Shown in pieces: positions 28,644 to 37,424 of a DNA stretch of 64,000 bases. Positions within the stretch are counted from its first letter, which is position 1. Every line of letters starts with the position of its first letter. The notes under the pieces were generated by a model. It was not told the DNA's origin, did not search any database, and saw only the letters and a list, made by a program, of their open reading frames with translations. The DNA comes from CAVZBT01 sp963773605. GTDB lineage: Bacteria; Acidobacteriota; UBA6911. The translations under genes were made by a program, and so were the position numbers. The DNA lies in assembly GCA_963773605.1 (NCBI GenBank), contig CAVZBT010000012.1, forward strand, positions 186,001 to 250,000. The letters run 5' to 3'.

Positions 28644-29058
28644 CGCGGAATGATCCTCCTGGTCAAATGCCCTTGGGGATTGACTCACACGCGGCCTCGC
28701 CAATCGTGTGGGCTATCCTCTGTGGCGCAGCACATCGAAGACCTTACACGCGATGATAATGGTACACCCAGGGGGTAACGCTGAGGCACGCCGACTTACG
28801 CTGACAGACACTGACTGGAGTTATTTTGCTTTGCGAGCGCCGCCCGTCACAATTCGTATGAGTTTTGCAGAGATTCGTACCGAGAGGGGCGAAGGCGTCA
28901 GCAAGTCAGCGGACGTCAGCGCAGGTGAGCGTCCGTCAGCGTTACCGAGAGGCGGTCGTGAGCGGCGGCAGGGAATGAGCGTAAGTACCAGCCGCACGGG
29001 GCACGGATCTGCGCGGATCTGAATCGGTGTAGATCCGCGCAGATCCGTGTCCCCTCAT
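28644..29058. other. Intergenic DNA with two inverted repeats
   Basis: No gene. Contains a perfect 11-bp inverted repeat, GGTAACGCTGA at 28775-28785 and TCAGCGTTACC at 28936-28946, enclosing CTGACAGACACTGACTGG-like sequence, and the strong hairpin listed separately at 29003-29048. The composition resembles decayed flanks of a GxxExxY-type locus, without the gene. Confidence 0.5.
29003..29048. repeat. 18-bp hairpin, AGATCCGCG family
   Basis: Perfect 18-bp stem, ACGGATCTGCGCGGATCT with AGATCCGCGCAGATCCGT, and a 10-nt loop. The arm shares AGATCCGCGCAGATCCG with 1104-1137 next to the GxxExxY gene. It sits 11 bp beyond the stop of the minus-strand FN3/LamG gene, so it may also end that transcript, though no T-run follows. 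Confidence 0.7.
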
Positions 29059-31677
29059 CTATTGCGGTTCTTGGCTCTCGCGCTCAGGACCCAACGTTAC
29101 ACTCTCCGACAGGATCCGGCCTGTGGTGGGGTCGAGGATCCGGGCCCTGAGCGCCCACGTCCCCGACGGCTGCGCGAACGAGGCGAGCGGGTCCAGGCTC
29201 AGGCTGTCACCCGGAGCGAGCACCAGCGCACCGTCGGTACCCAGCGACAGTACCGGGACCGGCGCCTGCCCGGCGGCTTCGAGCCACATCTTCACCTCGA
29301 GCGAGGCATCTGCCCCACCCACGTTCATGATGCCGTACTCGCCCCATTCCTCCAGGGCTGCCAGCAGCGACACCTCGCGGCGTGACTCGACGGTGCGGTT
29401 CTTTGCAGCCGAACCGATCGTGAACGGCGCGACGTCTTCGGACAGAACGTCCCCTGTGGTGGGGTCGATTGCGCGCGCACCGAACTGGTACCTGCCTGGA
29501 GGAAGGTCGCCGGCCACGTCAAAGAGCGGCCGCCGGCCGTAGTCTTCATCGTGGCGCGGCGCCAGCGTCACCACGTCTCCGGCGCCCGTGTCTCCTACCG
29601 GAACCGGGTTCAGGTCCGGGCCCTGCAACCACGTCTTCAGTTCCACGTCCCGGGCATACTCCGAAGGGTTGCTGACCCAGTAGGATTCCACGCCGACAGT
29701 CTGCCCGATCCCGTACGACTGCTGCGTCATCTGGATCCCGACGATCGGGAGGGAGTTTGCCTGTTCGGGCGCCGCGGGGTCCGCGGCAGGGTATTCCGCC
29801 GCGACCTCCATGGCAGCCGCGCTGTCCGGATCCGCAGTCGCGTTTATCGCCGCAAGCGCGCCGCCGCCGGGTTTCAGGCCAGCCACCGGAGCGGACATGA
29901 TCAACTTCACCTCGTCCTGGGCGAGAGCCCGGTTATAGACGCGGACCTCGTCAATCAGCCCTTTGTAGTACTCGGAGGCCGGAACTGAGCGGCCGATTTG
30001 GAAGGCGGTGACGGGAGCCGCCGGCGGGATGACTGTCGACGTGCTGGCCAGCGCGCCGTCGACGTAGAACCGGTTGACGGAGCCGTCGAAAACGTACGCG
30101 AAGTGGTGCCACCTGCGCGTCGGCGGCAGGTTCGAAGCGACGATCCACGTGTCGCCGAACTGCAACACCCCTATTTGCGAGGACCTGGTGCCATGCTTCA
30201 CCGACGCCTGCCGGGCGGAGTTGGCGAGCACCACCGTCGATTGCAGTCCCGACGCCTTGCTGTTCAGGTAAAGCCAGCAGGCGACCGTCTTGGGGGCTCC
30301 GACGTCGGGCAGACCGGCGAGGCCGGCGGATACATAGCTGTTCTTCCCGTTGAAAGAAAGGGCCTTGCCGAACTTTGCCGTGTTCGTCCAGGAGGCACCG
30401 TTCAGCGTCGCCACGCTCCCGGACGGCGAATAGTCGGCGGTCGTCGTGCCGGCGCCTTCGTCGAAGCCGTAAGCCGCGACCAGGCCGGCGGTCACGTCAG
30501 CCGTGGTCATAACGAATGTGTAGTCGGTCGACGTGGCGGGGTTGCCGGCCGCATCCTTCGACTTGACCCGGTAATGATAGAGTCTGCCGGCAACCAGGCC
30601 GTTCAGGGCTTGCGCATGCGACGTGGTCAGCGCTGAATTCAGAGTGGTCGAGGAGCCGTATGTGGTGGAAGTGCCGTACTCGACCTGCCCGTCCGCCGGC
30701 TCGTTGGTGGTCCAGGAGACGGTCGCGGAAGTACTGGTCACTACTGAAGCCGTCACCGCGCTGATCACCGGCGGCGTCGTGTCGGCCGCGGCCGCGGTGG
30801 TGAACGTGAAGTCTGCCGACACCGCCTGGTTGCCGGCGGCGTCCTTCGACTTCACCCGGAAATGATACGTCGTCTTGGCCGTCAGGCTGCCGAGCGACTG
30901 CGAGTGAGAAGTGACCCGCGCGGTATTAATTGATGTGACCGACCCGTAGCCGGTCGTGGTCCCATATTCGACGAGCCCGTCCGCCGCTTCATTGGTGGTC
31001 CAGGTGATCGTGGCCGAACTCGAGGTCACGGAAGCGCTGGCGACCGCGCTGATCACCGGCGGGGTCGTGTCGGCCGGCACCGCGGTGGTGAACGTGAAGT
31101 CTGCCGACACCGCGGAGTTTCCGGCCGCGTCCCTGGATCCGACGCGGTAATGATAGATCGTTGCGGGAGCGAGGCCTCCGATACCCACGGAGTGCGCGGT
31201 CCTCATCACGGTATCGAGGCTCGTGAGCGAGCCGTAGGCGGTACTGACCCCATATTCGACCTGGGTGGTCGCCCCCTCGTTGGTGGTCCAGCTGATTGTG
31301 ACCGAGGAAGCGGTGATGCTCGAGCTCGCCACCAGGCTGATCACCGGGGCTTGCGTGTCCGCAGCGGCAACGACGGCCGAGGTCTCGTTCGAGTAGCCGG
31401 TTTCCGTGCGGGTGGAATTGTAGGCGGTGACCGCGAAGTAATATGTGGCCGCCGGGAGACCCTTCACGGGATATGTCGTGACGTTGCCGACATCGATCGA
31501 GTTGGTGTACTGGCGGGAAGCCGTGCCGTAGTAGAGCTTATAGCCGCCCAGGCCCGGACCGACCGCGGGGTCCCACGCGAGTGTGACATCCCCGGCCAGT
31601 GCCGCGGTGGAAGACGCAAGCGCGGCGAGGATTAGGGTTGTAAGGATCAGGGCGTAACGGGTGGATATCAATCTCAT
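29059..31677 (-). CDS. Secreted FN3/LamG-like surface protein
   Basis: An 872-aa exported protein. Signal peptide: MRLISTRYALILTTLILAAL then AALAGDV. Domains in order: FN3 at ~30-115 (VTLAWDPAVGPGLGGYKLYY), three FN3-like repeats of ~95 aa starting APVISLV, PPVISAV, PPVISAV, a concanavalin/LamG-like domain (LVAAYGFDEGAGTTTADYSP, SFNGKNSYVSAGLAGLPDVG, RRWHHFAYVFDGSVNRFYVD, YKGLIDEVRVYNRALAQDEV), then an unnamed C-terminal region in two similar halves. The ATG at 31677 follows GAGAGGTGCC. A longer paralogue is encoded divergently at 32614. Probable adhesin or glycan-binding surface protein; no PEP-CTERM tail. Confidence 0.88.
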   Translation of the reverse strand: MRLISTRYALILTTLILAALASSTAALAGDVTLAWDPAVGPGLGGYKLYYGTASRQYTNSIDVGNVTTYPVKGLPAATYYFAVTAYNSTRTETGYSNETSAVVAAADTQAPVISLVASSSITASSVTISWTTNEGATTQVEYGVSTAYGSLTSLDTVMRTAHSVGIGGLAPATIYHYRVGSRDAAGNSAVSADFTFTTAVPADTTPPVISAVASASVTSSSATITWTTNEAADGLVEYGTTTGYGSVTSINTARVTSHSQSLGSLTAKTTYHFRVKSKDAAGNQAVSADFTFTTAAAADTTPPVISAVTASVVTSTSATVSWTTNEPADGQVEYGTSTTYGSSTTLNSALTTSHAQALNGLVAGRLYHYRVKSKDAAGNPATSTDYTFVMTTADVTAGLVAAYGFDEGAGTTTADYSPSGSVATLNGASWTNTAKFGKALSFNGKNSYVSAGLAGLPDVGAPKTVACWLYLNSKASGLQSTVVLANSARQASVKHGTRSSQIGVLQFGDTWIVASNLPPTRRWHHFAYVFDGSVNRFYVDGALASTSTVIPPAAPVTAFQIGRSVPASEYYKGLIDEVRVYNRALAQDEVKLIMSAPVAGLKPGGGALAAINATADPDSAAAMEVAAEYPAADPAAPEQANSLPIVGIQMTQQSYGIGQTVGVESYWVSNPSEYARDVELKTWLQGPDLNPVPVGDTGAGDVVTLAPRHDEDYGRRPLFDVAGDLPPGRYQFGARAIDPTTGDVLSEDVAPFTIGSAAKNRTVESRREVSLLAALEEWGEYGIMNVGGADASLEVKMWLEAAGQAPVPVLSLGTDGALVLAPGDSLSLDPLASFAQPSGTWALRARILDPTTGRILSESVTLGPERESQEPQ

Positions 31678-31810
31678 GCCAGGCACCTCTCGGCAACAGT
31701 CAAACATCGCGAACGATGAAAGGATTAGGAGGAGCGTCACAATTTCGGCCTTTTCCAGGAGACCAGTAACGATGGGCCAGGCTCAGGCGCGTCCGGCCAG
31801 TGAGCGGCGT

Positions 31811-31923
31811 CTGGAGTGCGGTGCCTCGGCACCGCTGTCTGGGTTGCGCTGGACCGGCAGGGGGGGCCCAAGGTCGGCGCCTAGGCGCCGACCCCAAAGC
31901 GGCGTCGAGCCGCCGCACTCCAA
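31811..31923 (+). repeat. Triple-hairpin repeat, single copy
   Basis: Complete copy in the 381-bp gap between the FN3/LamG gene and the second PilZ gene. Left arm GCGGTGCC-TC-GGCACCGC, central GGTCGGCGCC/TA palindrome, right arm GCGGCGTCGAGCCGCCGC. The remainder of this gap shows no gene. Confidence 0.9.
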
Positions 31924-32058
31924 ACCGGTGTTTGAGGGCCGCTGCCAAGTAATGCAGCAGAGCAGGGTGCCCCGCAGGGGACCGCACGTGGGCGAAGATG
32001 CGGGGCGCGCGTGGGGCACGGGAGTTGCTGCGCTAACGGCAAGCGGAGAGCCTTGGCT

Positions 32059-32373
32059 ATGATTGCCCCCGCCGCATACCGGACCCGTCCACCGAGGTTC
32101 CCAATCCGGGCGCCCATCTATTACCGCGGACGCTGGGAGCCGGACTGGACCGAGGGCACGACGCTCAACATCAGCCGAGGCGGCGTGCTCTTTCAAAGCC
32201 CCACCGAGCTCGAGCCGCAGTGCGTCGTGCAGGTACGCATCCTCTTCCCGGCCGAGCTGACCGGCGCGGCGGCGGCAAACATGGTCGGCACCGCCACCAT
32301 ACTGCGCATGGAGCCGGAGCGGTCGGCGGTGGCGGCGTCCCTGGTCAACTGCAGATTTGTGCAGGGGGAGTGA
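32059..32373 (+). CDS. PilZ domain protein
   Basis: A 104-aa c-di-GMP receptor-like protein and paralogue of the one at 6715. The binding motifs are RTRPPRFPIRAPI and LNISRGGVLFQ; VQVRILFPAELTG and AVAASLVNCRFVQ correspond to the rest of the barrel. The ATG at 32059 was preferred to an upstream ATG at 32011, whose extra residues are not PilZ-like. It lies between two divergent FN3/LamG genes and is closed by a strong terminator, so it is transcribed apart from the FN3 gene that follows. Confidence 0.85.
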   Translation: MIAPAAYRTRPPRFPIRAPIYYRGRWEPDWTEGTTLNISRGGVLFQSPTELEPQCVVQVRILFPAELTGAAAANMVGTATILRMEPERSAVAASLVNCRFVQGE

Positions 32374-32412
32374 GCAGCAACCTCAAAGGCGGAAAGGGCT
32401 CCGAGATTCTCG

Positions 32413-32442
32413 AAGGCCGGGGAACGACCCGGCCTTTTTTTT
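32413..32442 (+). terminator. Rho-independent terminator after PilZ gene
   Basis: Stem AAGGCCGGG / CCCGGCCTT with loop GAACGA, followed by a run of eight T (two of them in the stem). It begins 40 bp after the PilZ stop. Confidence 0.9.
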
Positions 32443-32613
32443 GCCACGGAGGACACCCCGGGAATCCGGGCCCCGTCCTTCGTGCTGTGCGCGGCACCAC
32501 GGCACTCCTAAGAGCGAAACCGGCAAAAGTGTGATGCGCGGCATACTCCGCAACGTCCTACGAGCAGATAAGTAGGACCGGGGAAGCCTCGAACACGCTA
32601 AAGGGGTGTCGCA

Positions 32614-35600
32614 ATGAGGATGCCGCGCATAGACCGGTTTATACGGCGTAGCTGTGGACCGATACCGATCTCACTGTTGTTCATCCTGATTGGCTTCGCG
32701 GCATCCCCCCCTGCGGCGCTGCCTGCGGATGTGACGCTCGCCTGGGACCCGTCCACGGGACCCGGCCTGGCCGGCTACAAGATCTATTACGGCACCGCCT
32801 CCGGCCGGTACACGAACTCGGTCGATGTCGGCAACGTCACAACTTACGTGGTGACCGGCCTATCTCCGGGGACGTGGTACTTCGCGGCGACCGCCTACGA
32901 CTCCACACGCAAGGAAACCGTTTCGTCCAACGAGGTGTCGGTCCTTGTGGCCGCCGCCGACACCCAGGCTCCGGTGATCAGCGGCGTGGCGGCATCGGGC
33001 ATAACCACCTCGGCTGCGGCGATCGGCTGGACCACGAATGAGCCGTCCAGCAGCCAGGTCGAGTATGGTCCGACAACCGCTTACGGCACCGTGGCGTCGC
33101 CGGGCGGCGCGATGGCGACATCCCACGCCGTCCTCCTCGGCGCCCTGCTTCCCTCGACCACCTATCATTACCGGGTCCTGTCCGCGGATGCTGCAGGCAA
33201 CCTCTCGGTGTCGTCCGATGCCACCTTTACGACGCTGGCCCCGGCCGACATCACCCCTCCGGTGATCAGCGGCGTGAGCAGTTCGTCGGTGAGCGGCACC
33301 GCCGCGACCATCACCTGGACCACCAACGAGGCAGCCGATAGCCAGGTCGAGTACGGCCTCTCGACCAGCTACGGTCTGTCAACCACGCTCGACACGGCGA
33401 AGTTGACGTCGCATACGCAGGTCCTGACGGGGCTTGCCGAAAACACGATCTATCACTACCGCGTCAAGTCGAAGGACGCGGCGAATAACGGGGCAGTCTC
33501 GACCGACTACGGCTTCACCACCCTCGATTCCACCGCTCCGGTGATCAGCGGGGTGAGCAGTTCGTCGGTGACGGCCACCTCCGCGACCATCACCTGGACC
33601 ACGAACGAGGCGGCCGACGGCCGGGTCGAGTACGGCCTCTCGACCGCCTACGGTTCGTCAACCACGCTCGATCCGGCGAGGTCGGCCTCGCATGCGCAGT
33701 CCCTGACCGGGCTCACGGAAAAGACGATCTATCACTATCGCGTCAGATCGAAAGACGCGGCGGGTAACGAGGCGTTCTCGGCCGATTACACGTTCACCAC
33801 CATCGACGCCACCCCTCCGGTGATCAGCGGGGTGAGCAGTTCGTCGGTGACCGGTACCTCCGCGACCATCACCTGGACCACGAACGAGGCAGCCGACAGC
33901 CAGGTCGAGTACGGCCTCTCGACCGCCTACGGTTCGTCAACCACGCTCGACCCGGCGAAGTCGACCTTGCATGCGCAAGCCCTGACCGGGCTTGCCGAAA
34001 AGACGACCTACTACTATCGCGTAAAATCCAAAGATAATGCGGGAAACCTAGCAATTTCATCAAGTGCCACTTTCACTACTGTAACCGCCGCGGACACCAC
34101 CGCCCCAGTAATCAACGCCGTGAGCAGCTCGTCGGTGACCGGTACCTCCGCGACCATCACCTGGATTACGAACGAGGCGGCCGACAGCCAGGTCGAGTAC
34201 GGCGTCTCGACTGCCTACGGTTCCTCAAGCACGCTCAACGCGGCCAGGGCGACCTCGCACGCGCAGGCCCTGACCGGGCTGACCGAAAAGACGATCTATC
34301 ACTACCGCGTGAAGTCGAAAGACGCAGAGGGTAACGGGGCGGTCTCGGCCGATTACACCTTCACAACCCTCGATGCGACGCCCCCGGTGATCAGCGGCGT
34401 GAGCAGTTCGTCGGTGACGGGCACCTCCGCGACCATCACTTGGACCACGAACGAGGCGGCCGACGGCCGGGTCGAGTACGGCCTCTCGACCGCCTACGGT
34501 TCCAGCGTGTTCAACGCGGCGCAGTCGACTGCGCATTCCCAGGTCCTGAGCGGGCTCACGGAAGGGAAGACGTATCACTATCGCGTCACGTCGAAAGACG
34601 CGGCGGGCAACGCCGCGGTCTCGGCCGATTACGCGTTTGCGACGACGCCCATCAACGACGTCACCGCCGGGCTGGTCGCCGCCTACGGCTTCGACGAAGG
34701 CGCGGGCTCGGTCACCTCGGACTATTCCTCCAACTTGAACACCGCCGTCCTGAAGAACGTGAGCTGGTCGCCCACGGCGAAGTTCGGCAGGGCCCTTTCG
34801 TTCAATGGAAAGAACAGCTATGTGTCGGCCGGCGTGGCCGGCCTGCCGGACATCGGCACCCCGAAGACGATTGCCTGCTGGGTGTACATGAACAGCAAGC
34901 CCGCTTCCATCCAGTCGACGGTCACGCTTGCCAACCCGGTACAGAAGGCCTCGGTGAAGCAGGGGACCAGGACCTCACAGGCGGGGGCGTTGCGCTACGG
35001 AGACACCTGGCTGGTTGCCTCGGCGCTGCCGTCGGTGAAGAAGTGGCACCATTTCGCCTATGTTTTCGACGGGTTGATGAACCGGTTCTACGTTGACGGG
35101 GTGCTGGCCAGCACCTCGACGGTTCCCTCGAACATGGCTCCCGTAACCAGCTTGGACATCGGCCGGTCGAACCCGGCCTCCGAGTACTACAAGGGAATCA
35201 TCGACGAGGTCCGCATCTACAACCGGGCGCTCAGCCAGGCGGAAGTGAAATCGATCATGACGGCGCCGATCGCGAATCTGAAGGGGACGACCGGCGCCGC
35301 CGCCCCGTCGCAGATGGCCATGACCGAGACGGCGCAAACCGATGCGTCCGGGGAGGACCTCGCCATCGCGGACGATGCTGCCGATGCAACGGTGCCCTAT
35401 GCCGAGGGCTCCCTCCCGGTGGTCGAGGTGGGGCTGACGCAGCGGTATTACGGGGTCGGGGAGGTTGTGACTGCCGGCTCGTACCGGGTCAGCAACCCGT
35501 CGGACCACGGCCGGGAGATCGAGTTGAAGACGTGGGTGGAGGGCCCGGGCCTGGCGCCGGTCCCGGTGTGGGGCTTTGGTGCGGACGAGGCGTTCAAACT

Positions 35601-36066
35601 GCCTCCGGGCTACGACGAAGACTACGGCCCGCTGGGGCTGTTTGACGTGTCGGGGGATCTGCCTGCGGGGAGCTACCAGTTCAAGGCGCGCGTCGTCGAC
35701 CCGGTGACCGGGGACATCTTCTCCGAGGATGGAAAGAGCTTCGCGATCGGGTCCGAAGGGCACAAGCGCAGCGTCGAGCGGCGCGACGAACCGGTGCTGC
35801 TGGCCGACATGCAGCAGTGGGGCGAACTCGGGGTTACGAATGCCGGCGGCGGGGCGGCGGTGATTGAGGTGAAGATATGGCTCGAAGCGCCGGGCCGCTC
35901 CCCGGTTGCGGTGCTGTCGGTGGGCGCCGACGGCTCCCTGGTGCTGGCCCCGGGCGCAGCCATGACGCTCGACCCGTTGTCGTCCTTTGACCCGCCGCCC
36001 GGCTCGTGGACCGTAAAGTTCCGCATCCTCGACCCGGTCACCGCACGGATCGTGCTGGAACGTTAG
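32614..36066 (+). CDS. Large secreted FN3/LamG-like surface protein
   Basis: An 1150-aa paralogue of the protein at 29059. Signal segment: IPISLLFILIGFAASPPAA. Domains: N-terminal FN3 (VTLAWDPSTGPGLAGYKIYY), then six FN3-like repeats beginning with (A/P)PVI(S/N)GV-type sequence, a LamG-like domain (YGFDEGAGSVTSDYSSN, SFNGKNSYVSAGVAGLPDIG, KKWHHFAYVFDGLMNRFYVD), and a C-terminal region ending DPVTARIVLER. The repeats are 93 aa and nearly identical at DNA level, so copy number is probably variable. It is two-thirds longer in the repeat region than its paralogue. The MITE-like element starts at its stop codon. Confidence 0.88.
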   Translation: MRMPRIDRFIRRSCGPIPISLLFILIGFAASPPAALPADVTLAWDPSTGPGLAGYKIYYGTASGRYTNSVDVGNVTTYVVTGLSPGTWYFAATAYDSTRKETVSSNEVSVLVAAADTQAPVISGVAASGITTSAAAIGWTTNEPSSSQVEYGPTTAYGTVASPGGAMATSHAVLLGALLPSTTYHYRVLSADAAGNLSVSSDATFTTLAPADITPPVISGVSSSSVSGTAATITWTTNEAADSQVEYGLSTSYGLSTTLDTAKLTSHTQVLTGLAENTIYHYRVKSKDAANNGAVSTDYGFTTLDSTAPVISGVSSSSVTATSATITWTTNEAADGRVEYGLSTAYGSSTTLDPARSASHAQSLTGLTEKTIYHYRVRSKDAAGNEAFSADYTFTTIDATPPVISGVSSSSVTGTSATITWTTNEAADSQVEYGLSTAYGSSTTLDPAKSTLHAQALTGLAEKTTYYYRVKSKDNAGNLAISSSATFTTVTAADTTAPVINAVSSSSVTGTSATITWITNEAADSQVEYGVSTAYGSSSTLNAARATSHAQALTGLTEKTIYHYRVKSKDAEGNGAVSADYTFTTLDATPPVISGVSSSSVTGTSATITWTTNEAADGRVEYGLSTAYGSSVFNAAQSTAHSQVLSGLTEGKTYHYRVTSKDAAGNAAVSADYAFATTPINDVTAGLVAAYGFDEGAGSVTSDYSSNLNTAVLKNVSWSPTAKFGRALSFNGKNSYVSAGVAGLPDIGTPKTIACWVYMNSKPASIQSTVTLANPVQKASVKQGTRTSQAGALRYGDTWLVASALPSVKKWHHFAYVFDGLMNRFYVDGVLASTSTVPSNMAPVTSLDIGRSNPASEYYKGIIDEVRIYNRALSQAEVKSIMTAPIANLKGTTGAAAPSQMAMTETAQTDASGEDLAIADDAADATVPYAEGSLPVVEVGLTQRYYGVGEVVTAGSYRVSNPSDHGREIELKTWVEGPGLAPVPVWGFGADEAFKLPPGYDEDYGPLGLFDVSGDLPAGSYQFKARVVDPVTGDIFSEDGKSFAIGSEGHKRSVERRDEPVLLADMQQWGELGVTNAGGGAAVIEVKIWLEAPGRSPVAVLSVGADGSLVLAPGAAMTLDPLSSFDPPPGSWTVKFRILDPVTARIVLER
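33260..34653 (+). repeat. Five tandem 279-bp FN3-coding repeats
   Basis: Units begin with the GGTGATCAGCGG-type word at about 33260, 33540, 33819, 34107 and 34386: spacing 279-280 bp, one unit 288 bp. Long identical stretches (for example CTCGACCGCCTACGGTTC) recur in each. The fourth starts with GTAATCAACGC, and a more AT-rich patch precedes it (34025-34090), suggesting a mosaic origin. Confidence 0.8.
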
Positions 36067-36267
36067 TACCGGATTCCGTAAATACGACCTTTGCTCGCTG
36101 AACACCAGGAAGAGGGCCGCGTGCGTCGGCGTGTTCCCGCGTCATCGCGGCCGTAGTGACACAGCGCAATTTGGAGTGCGGCGGCTCGACACCGCTCTCC
36201 CGGGCGGCGCCTCGGCGCAGCCCTTCATCGCCGACCAGTACGTTACCATAATTGCGAACGGCAGTAC
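36066..36267. mobile_element. MITE-like element, copy 2
   Basis: Begins with the last base of the FN3 gene stop codon, as GTACCGGATTCCGTAAATAC, and ends with ATTGCGAACGGCAGTAC. Relative to copy 1 (9739-9979) it lacks ~126 bp holding the 25-bp inverted repeat, but shares CCTTTGCTCGCTGAACACCA and the terminal repeats. A partial triple-hairpin repeat at 36171 is inserted in it. Confidence 0.6.
36171..36230 (+). repeat. Triple-hairpin repeat, left half, nested
   Basis: TTGGAGTGCGGCGGCTCGAC then CGGGCGGCGCC-TC-GGCGC. The right arm is missing. The flank CAGCGCAAT just before it equals that of the copy at 3268. It lies inside the MITE-like element. Confidence 0.75.
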
Positions 36268-36296
36268 TCAGCCTGCTGTCTGGTCAGCCACGAAGG

Positions 36297-36336
36297 AACA
36301 CAAAAACCACGGAATTGCTTCCGTGGTTTTTGTGTT
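36297..36336. terminator. Bidirectional terminator-like hairpin
   Basis: Perfect 18-bp stem with a TTGC loop; arm AACACAAAAACCACGGAA and its complement. Because the stem carries A-runs on one side and T-runs on the other it could stop transcription from either strand. It would end the FN3 gene, from which it is now separated by the MITE-like element. Confidence 0.75.
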
Positions 36337-36669
36337 TTCCAGAGCGTTCTTACGTTTCCCATTCCTTCCGGCCGCGGAATGTTCACGGCCGAGGCCCACG
36401 AGCGGGTGGGGCCAGCCAAGTGGGACGAAGTCGCGGCGAGCATGGTTGCGTTGCTGGAGTACGGGACCGCTGGCGGCCCTCGACGCCGTGGGAGATGTTG
36501 AGCGAGGCGGGTAGCGATCGAGCCGGCGGGAGGAGTTGATCGCAAGCGGCCCAAGGCGAGGTGTTTCACAACGAGGGCACCACAGTATTAAGCACGGTGG
36601 GCGGTCCCGGAAATCGGCAATTCCCTGGCGCCGGTAAGCCCTTGGCGGGATTTGGTCGGTAGCGTAGAA
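36337..36669. other. Gene-free stretch
   Basis: Short open frames only; none resembles a known family. No regulatory site was recognised. Confidence 0.4.
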
Positions 36670-36695
36670 AAGGGGTGCTTTTTAGGGCACCCCTT
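36670..36695 (-). terminator. Terminator of the PEP-CTERM gene
   Basis: On the minus strand: stem AAGGGGTGC / GCACCCCTT, loop CCTAAAAA, followed by TTCT. It lies about 50 bp downstream of the PEP-CTERM stop. Confidence 0.8.
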
Positions 36696-36746
36696 CTCTC
36701 AGGAACTTCATCTTAGTAGTTGAATTCGGGGATATTCCCCAGGGCG

Positions 36747-37373
36747 TTATTTTCTTGCCCTATTTCTGCTGAATCCATACAGTCCCAGCAAGCCACATCC
36801 AAGAAGAATCAGAGAGCCGGGCTCCGGGACTTCCGTGTTTTTGAAATCGGTACTAATTGACTCCCAAGCATTAGTTGTCCCGGGGATGGGCTGGCCGGTA
36901 AGCGAGAAGCCGAAAAACTCAAATTTTGTGTCGACGGGAAGGCCGATTGCGTCTAAGAAATCAGCATCCTTAGTATCTGGTCCAATGGCTTGAAAAATAC
37001 CCTGAGGACTTGCTATCCAGGAATTAAATGAACCGGTCAGCAGGATGGTGCCATTTGGAATATTCAATAATGGTATCCCGCCGGTGATGGTGACGGTGTT
37101 TGCGATAGTGCTAAAATCTAAAGCTGCACTTCCGCCAGCAGCCGTACCGGTCACCATATACTGTAGAAACCCCGCTGGCGCTCCGGAGATATTCACGACG
37201 CCGATTGGAATATCGACACCCGTAGCGTTGCCCCCTGGCAAGAGTGAAAATATGCCACCAGTTGGAGCTAGGCCAGTCCCGAAATCAATAATGGTACCAG
37301 CATTAGCAAATGGCAGGCATATGCACATGAACATTGCCACCAAACTTACTGTGACGAGCAGCTTCCTGATCAT
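36747..37373 (-). CDS. PEP-CTERM sorting-domain protein
   Basis: A 208-aa exported protein, substrate of the XrtA exosortase. Signal peptide: KLLVTVSLVAMFMCICLPFA. The C-terminal sorting signal spans residues ~180-208: NTEVPEPGSLILLGCGLLGL, then an RNRARK basic tail. The mature part (DFGTGLAPTGGIFSLLPGGN, DFSTIANTVTITGGIPLLNI) is typical of a low-complexity PEP-CTERM cargo with no enzymatic domain. It is markedly less GC-rich than neighbours. GGGAGGAG precedes the ATG and a sigma-54-type promoter lies just upstream. The exosortase and PrsK genes are upstream on the same strand. Confidence 0.93.
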   Translation of the reverse strand: MIRKLLVTVSLVAMFMCICLPFANAGTIIDFGTGLAPTGGIFSLLPGGNATGVDIPIGVVNISGAPAGFLQYMVTGTAAGGSAALDFSTIANTVTITGGIPLLNIPNGTILLTGSFNSWIASPQGIFQAIGPDTKDADFLDAIGLPVDTKFEFFGFSLTGQPIPGTTNAWESISTDFKNTEVPEPGSLILLGCGLLGLYGFSRNRARK

Positions 37374-37408
37374 TTTTGTCTCCTCCCGATAATTCCATTC
37401 CGATTAAG

Positions 37409-37424
37409 GCAAATAGAGTGCCAA
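37409..37424 (-). promoter_or_regulatory. Sigma-54 (-24/-12) promoter for the PEP-CTERM gene
   Basis: Minus-strand TTGGCAC-TCTAT-TTGC fits the TGGCAC-N5-TTGC consensus, with the invariant GG and GC at correct spacing. It is 36 bp upstream of the ATG, giving a leader of about 24 nt that holds GGGAGGAG. PrsK/PrsR with RpoN is the known control of PEP-CTERM genes in EPS-producing bacteria. Confidence 0.7.

Noticed and set aside
36337..36669. Transposase or toxin remnant
   Set aside because: No frame gave a recognisable motif.
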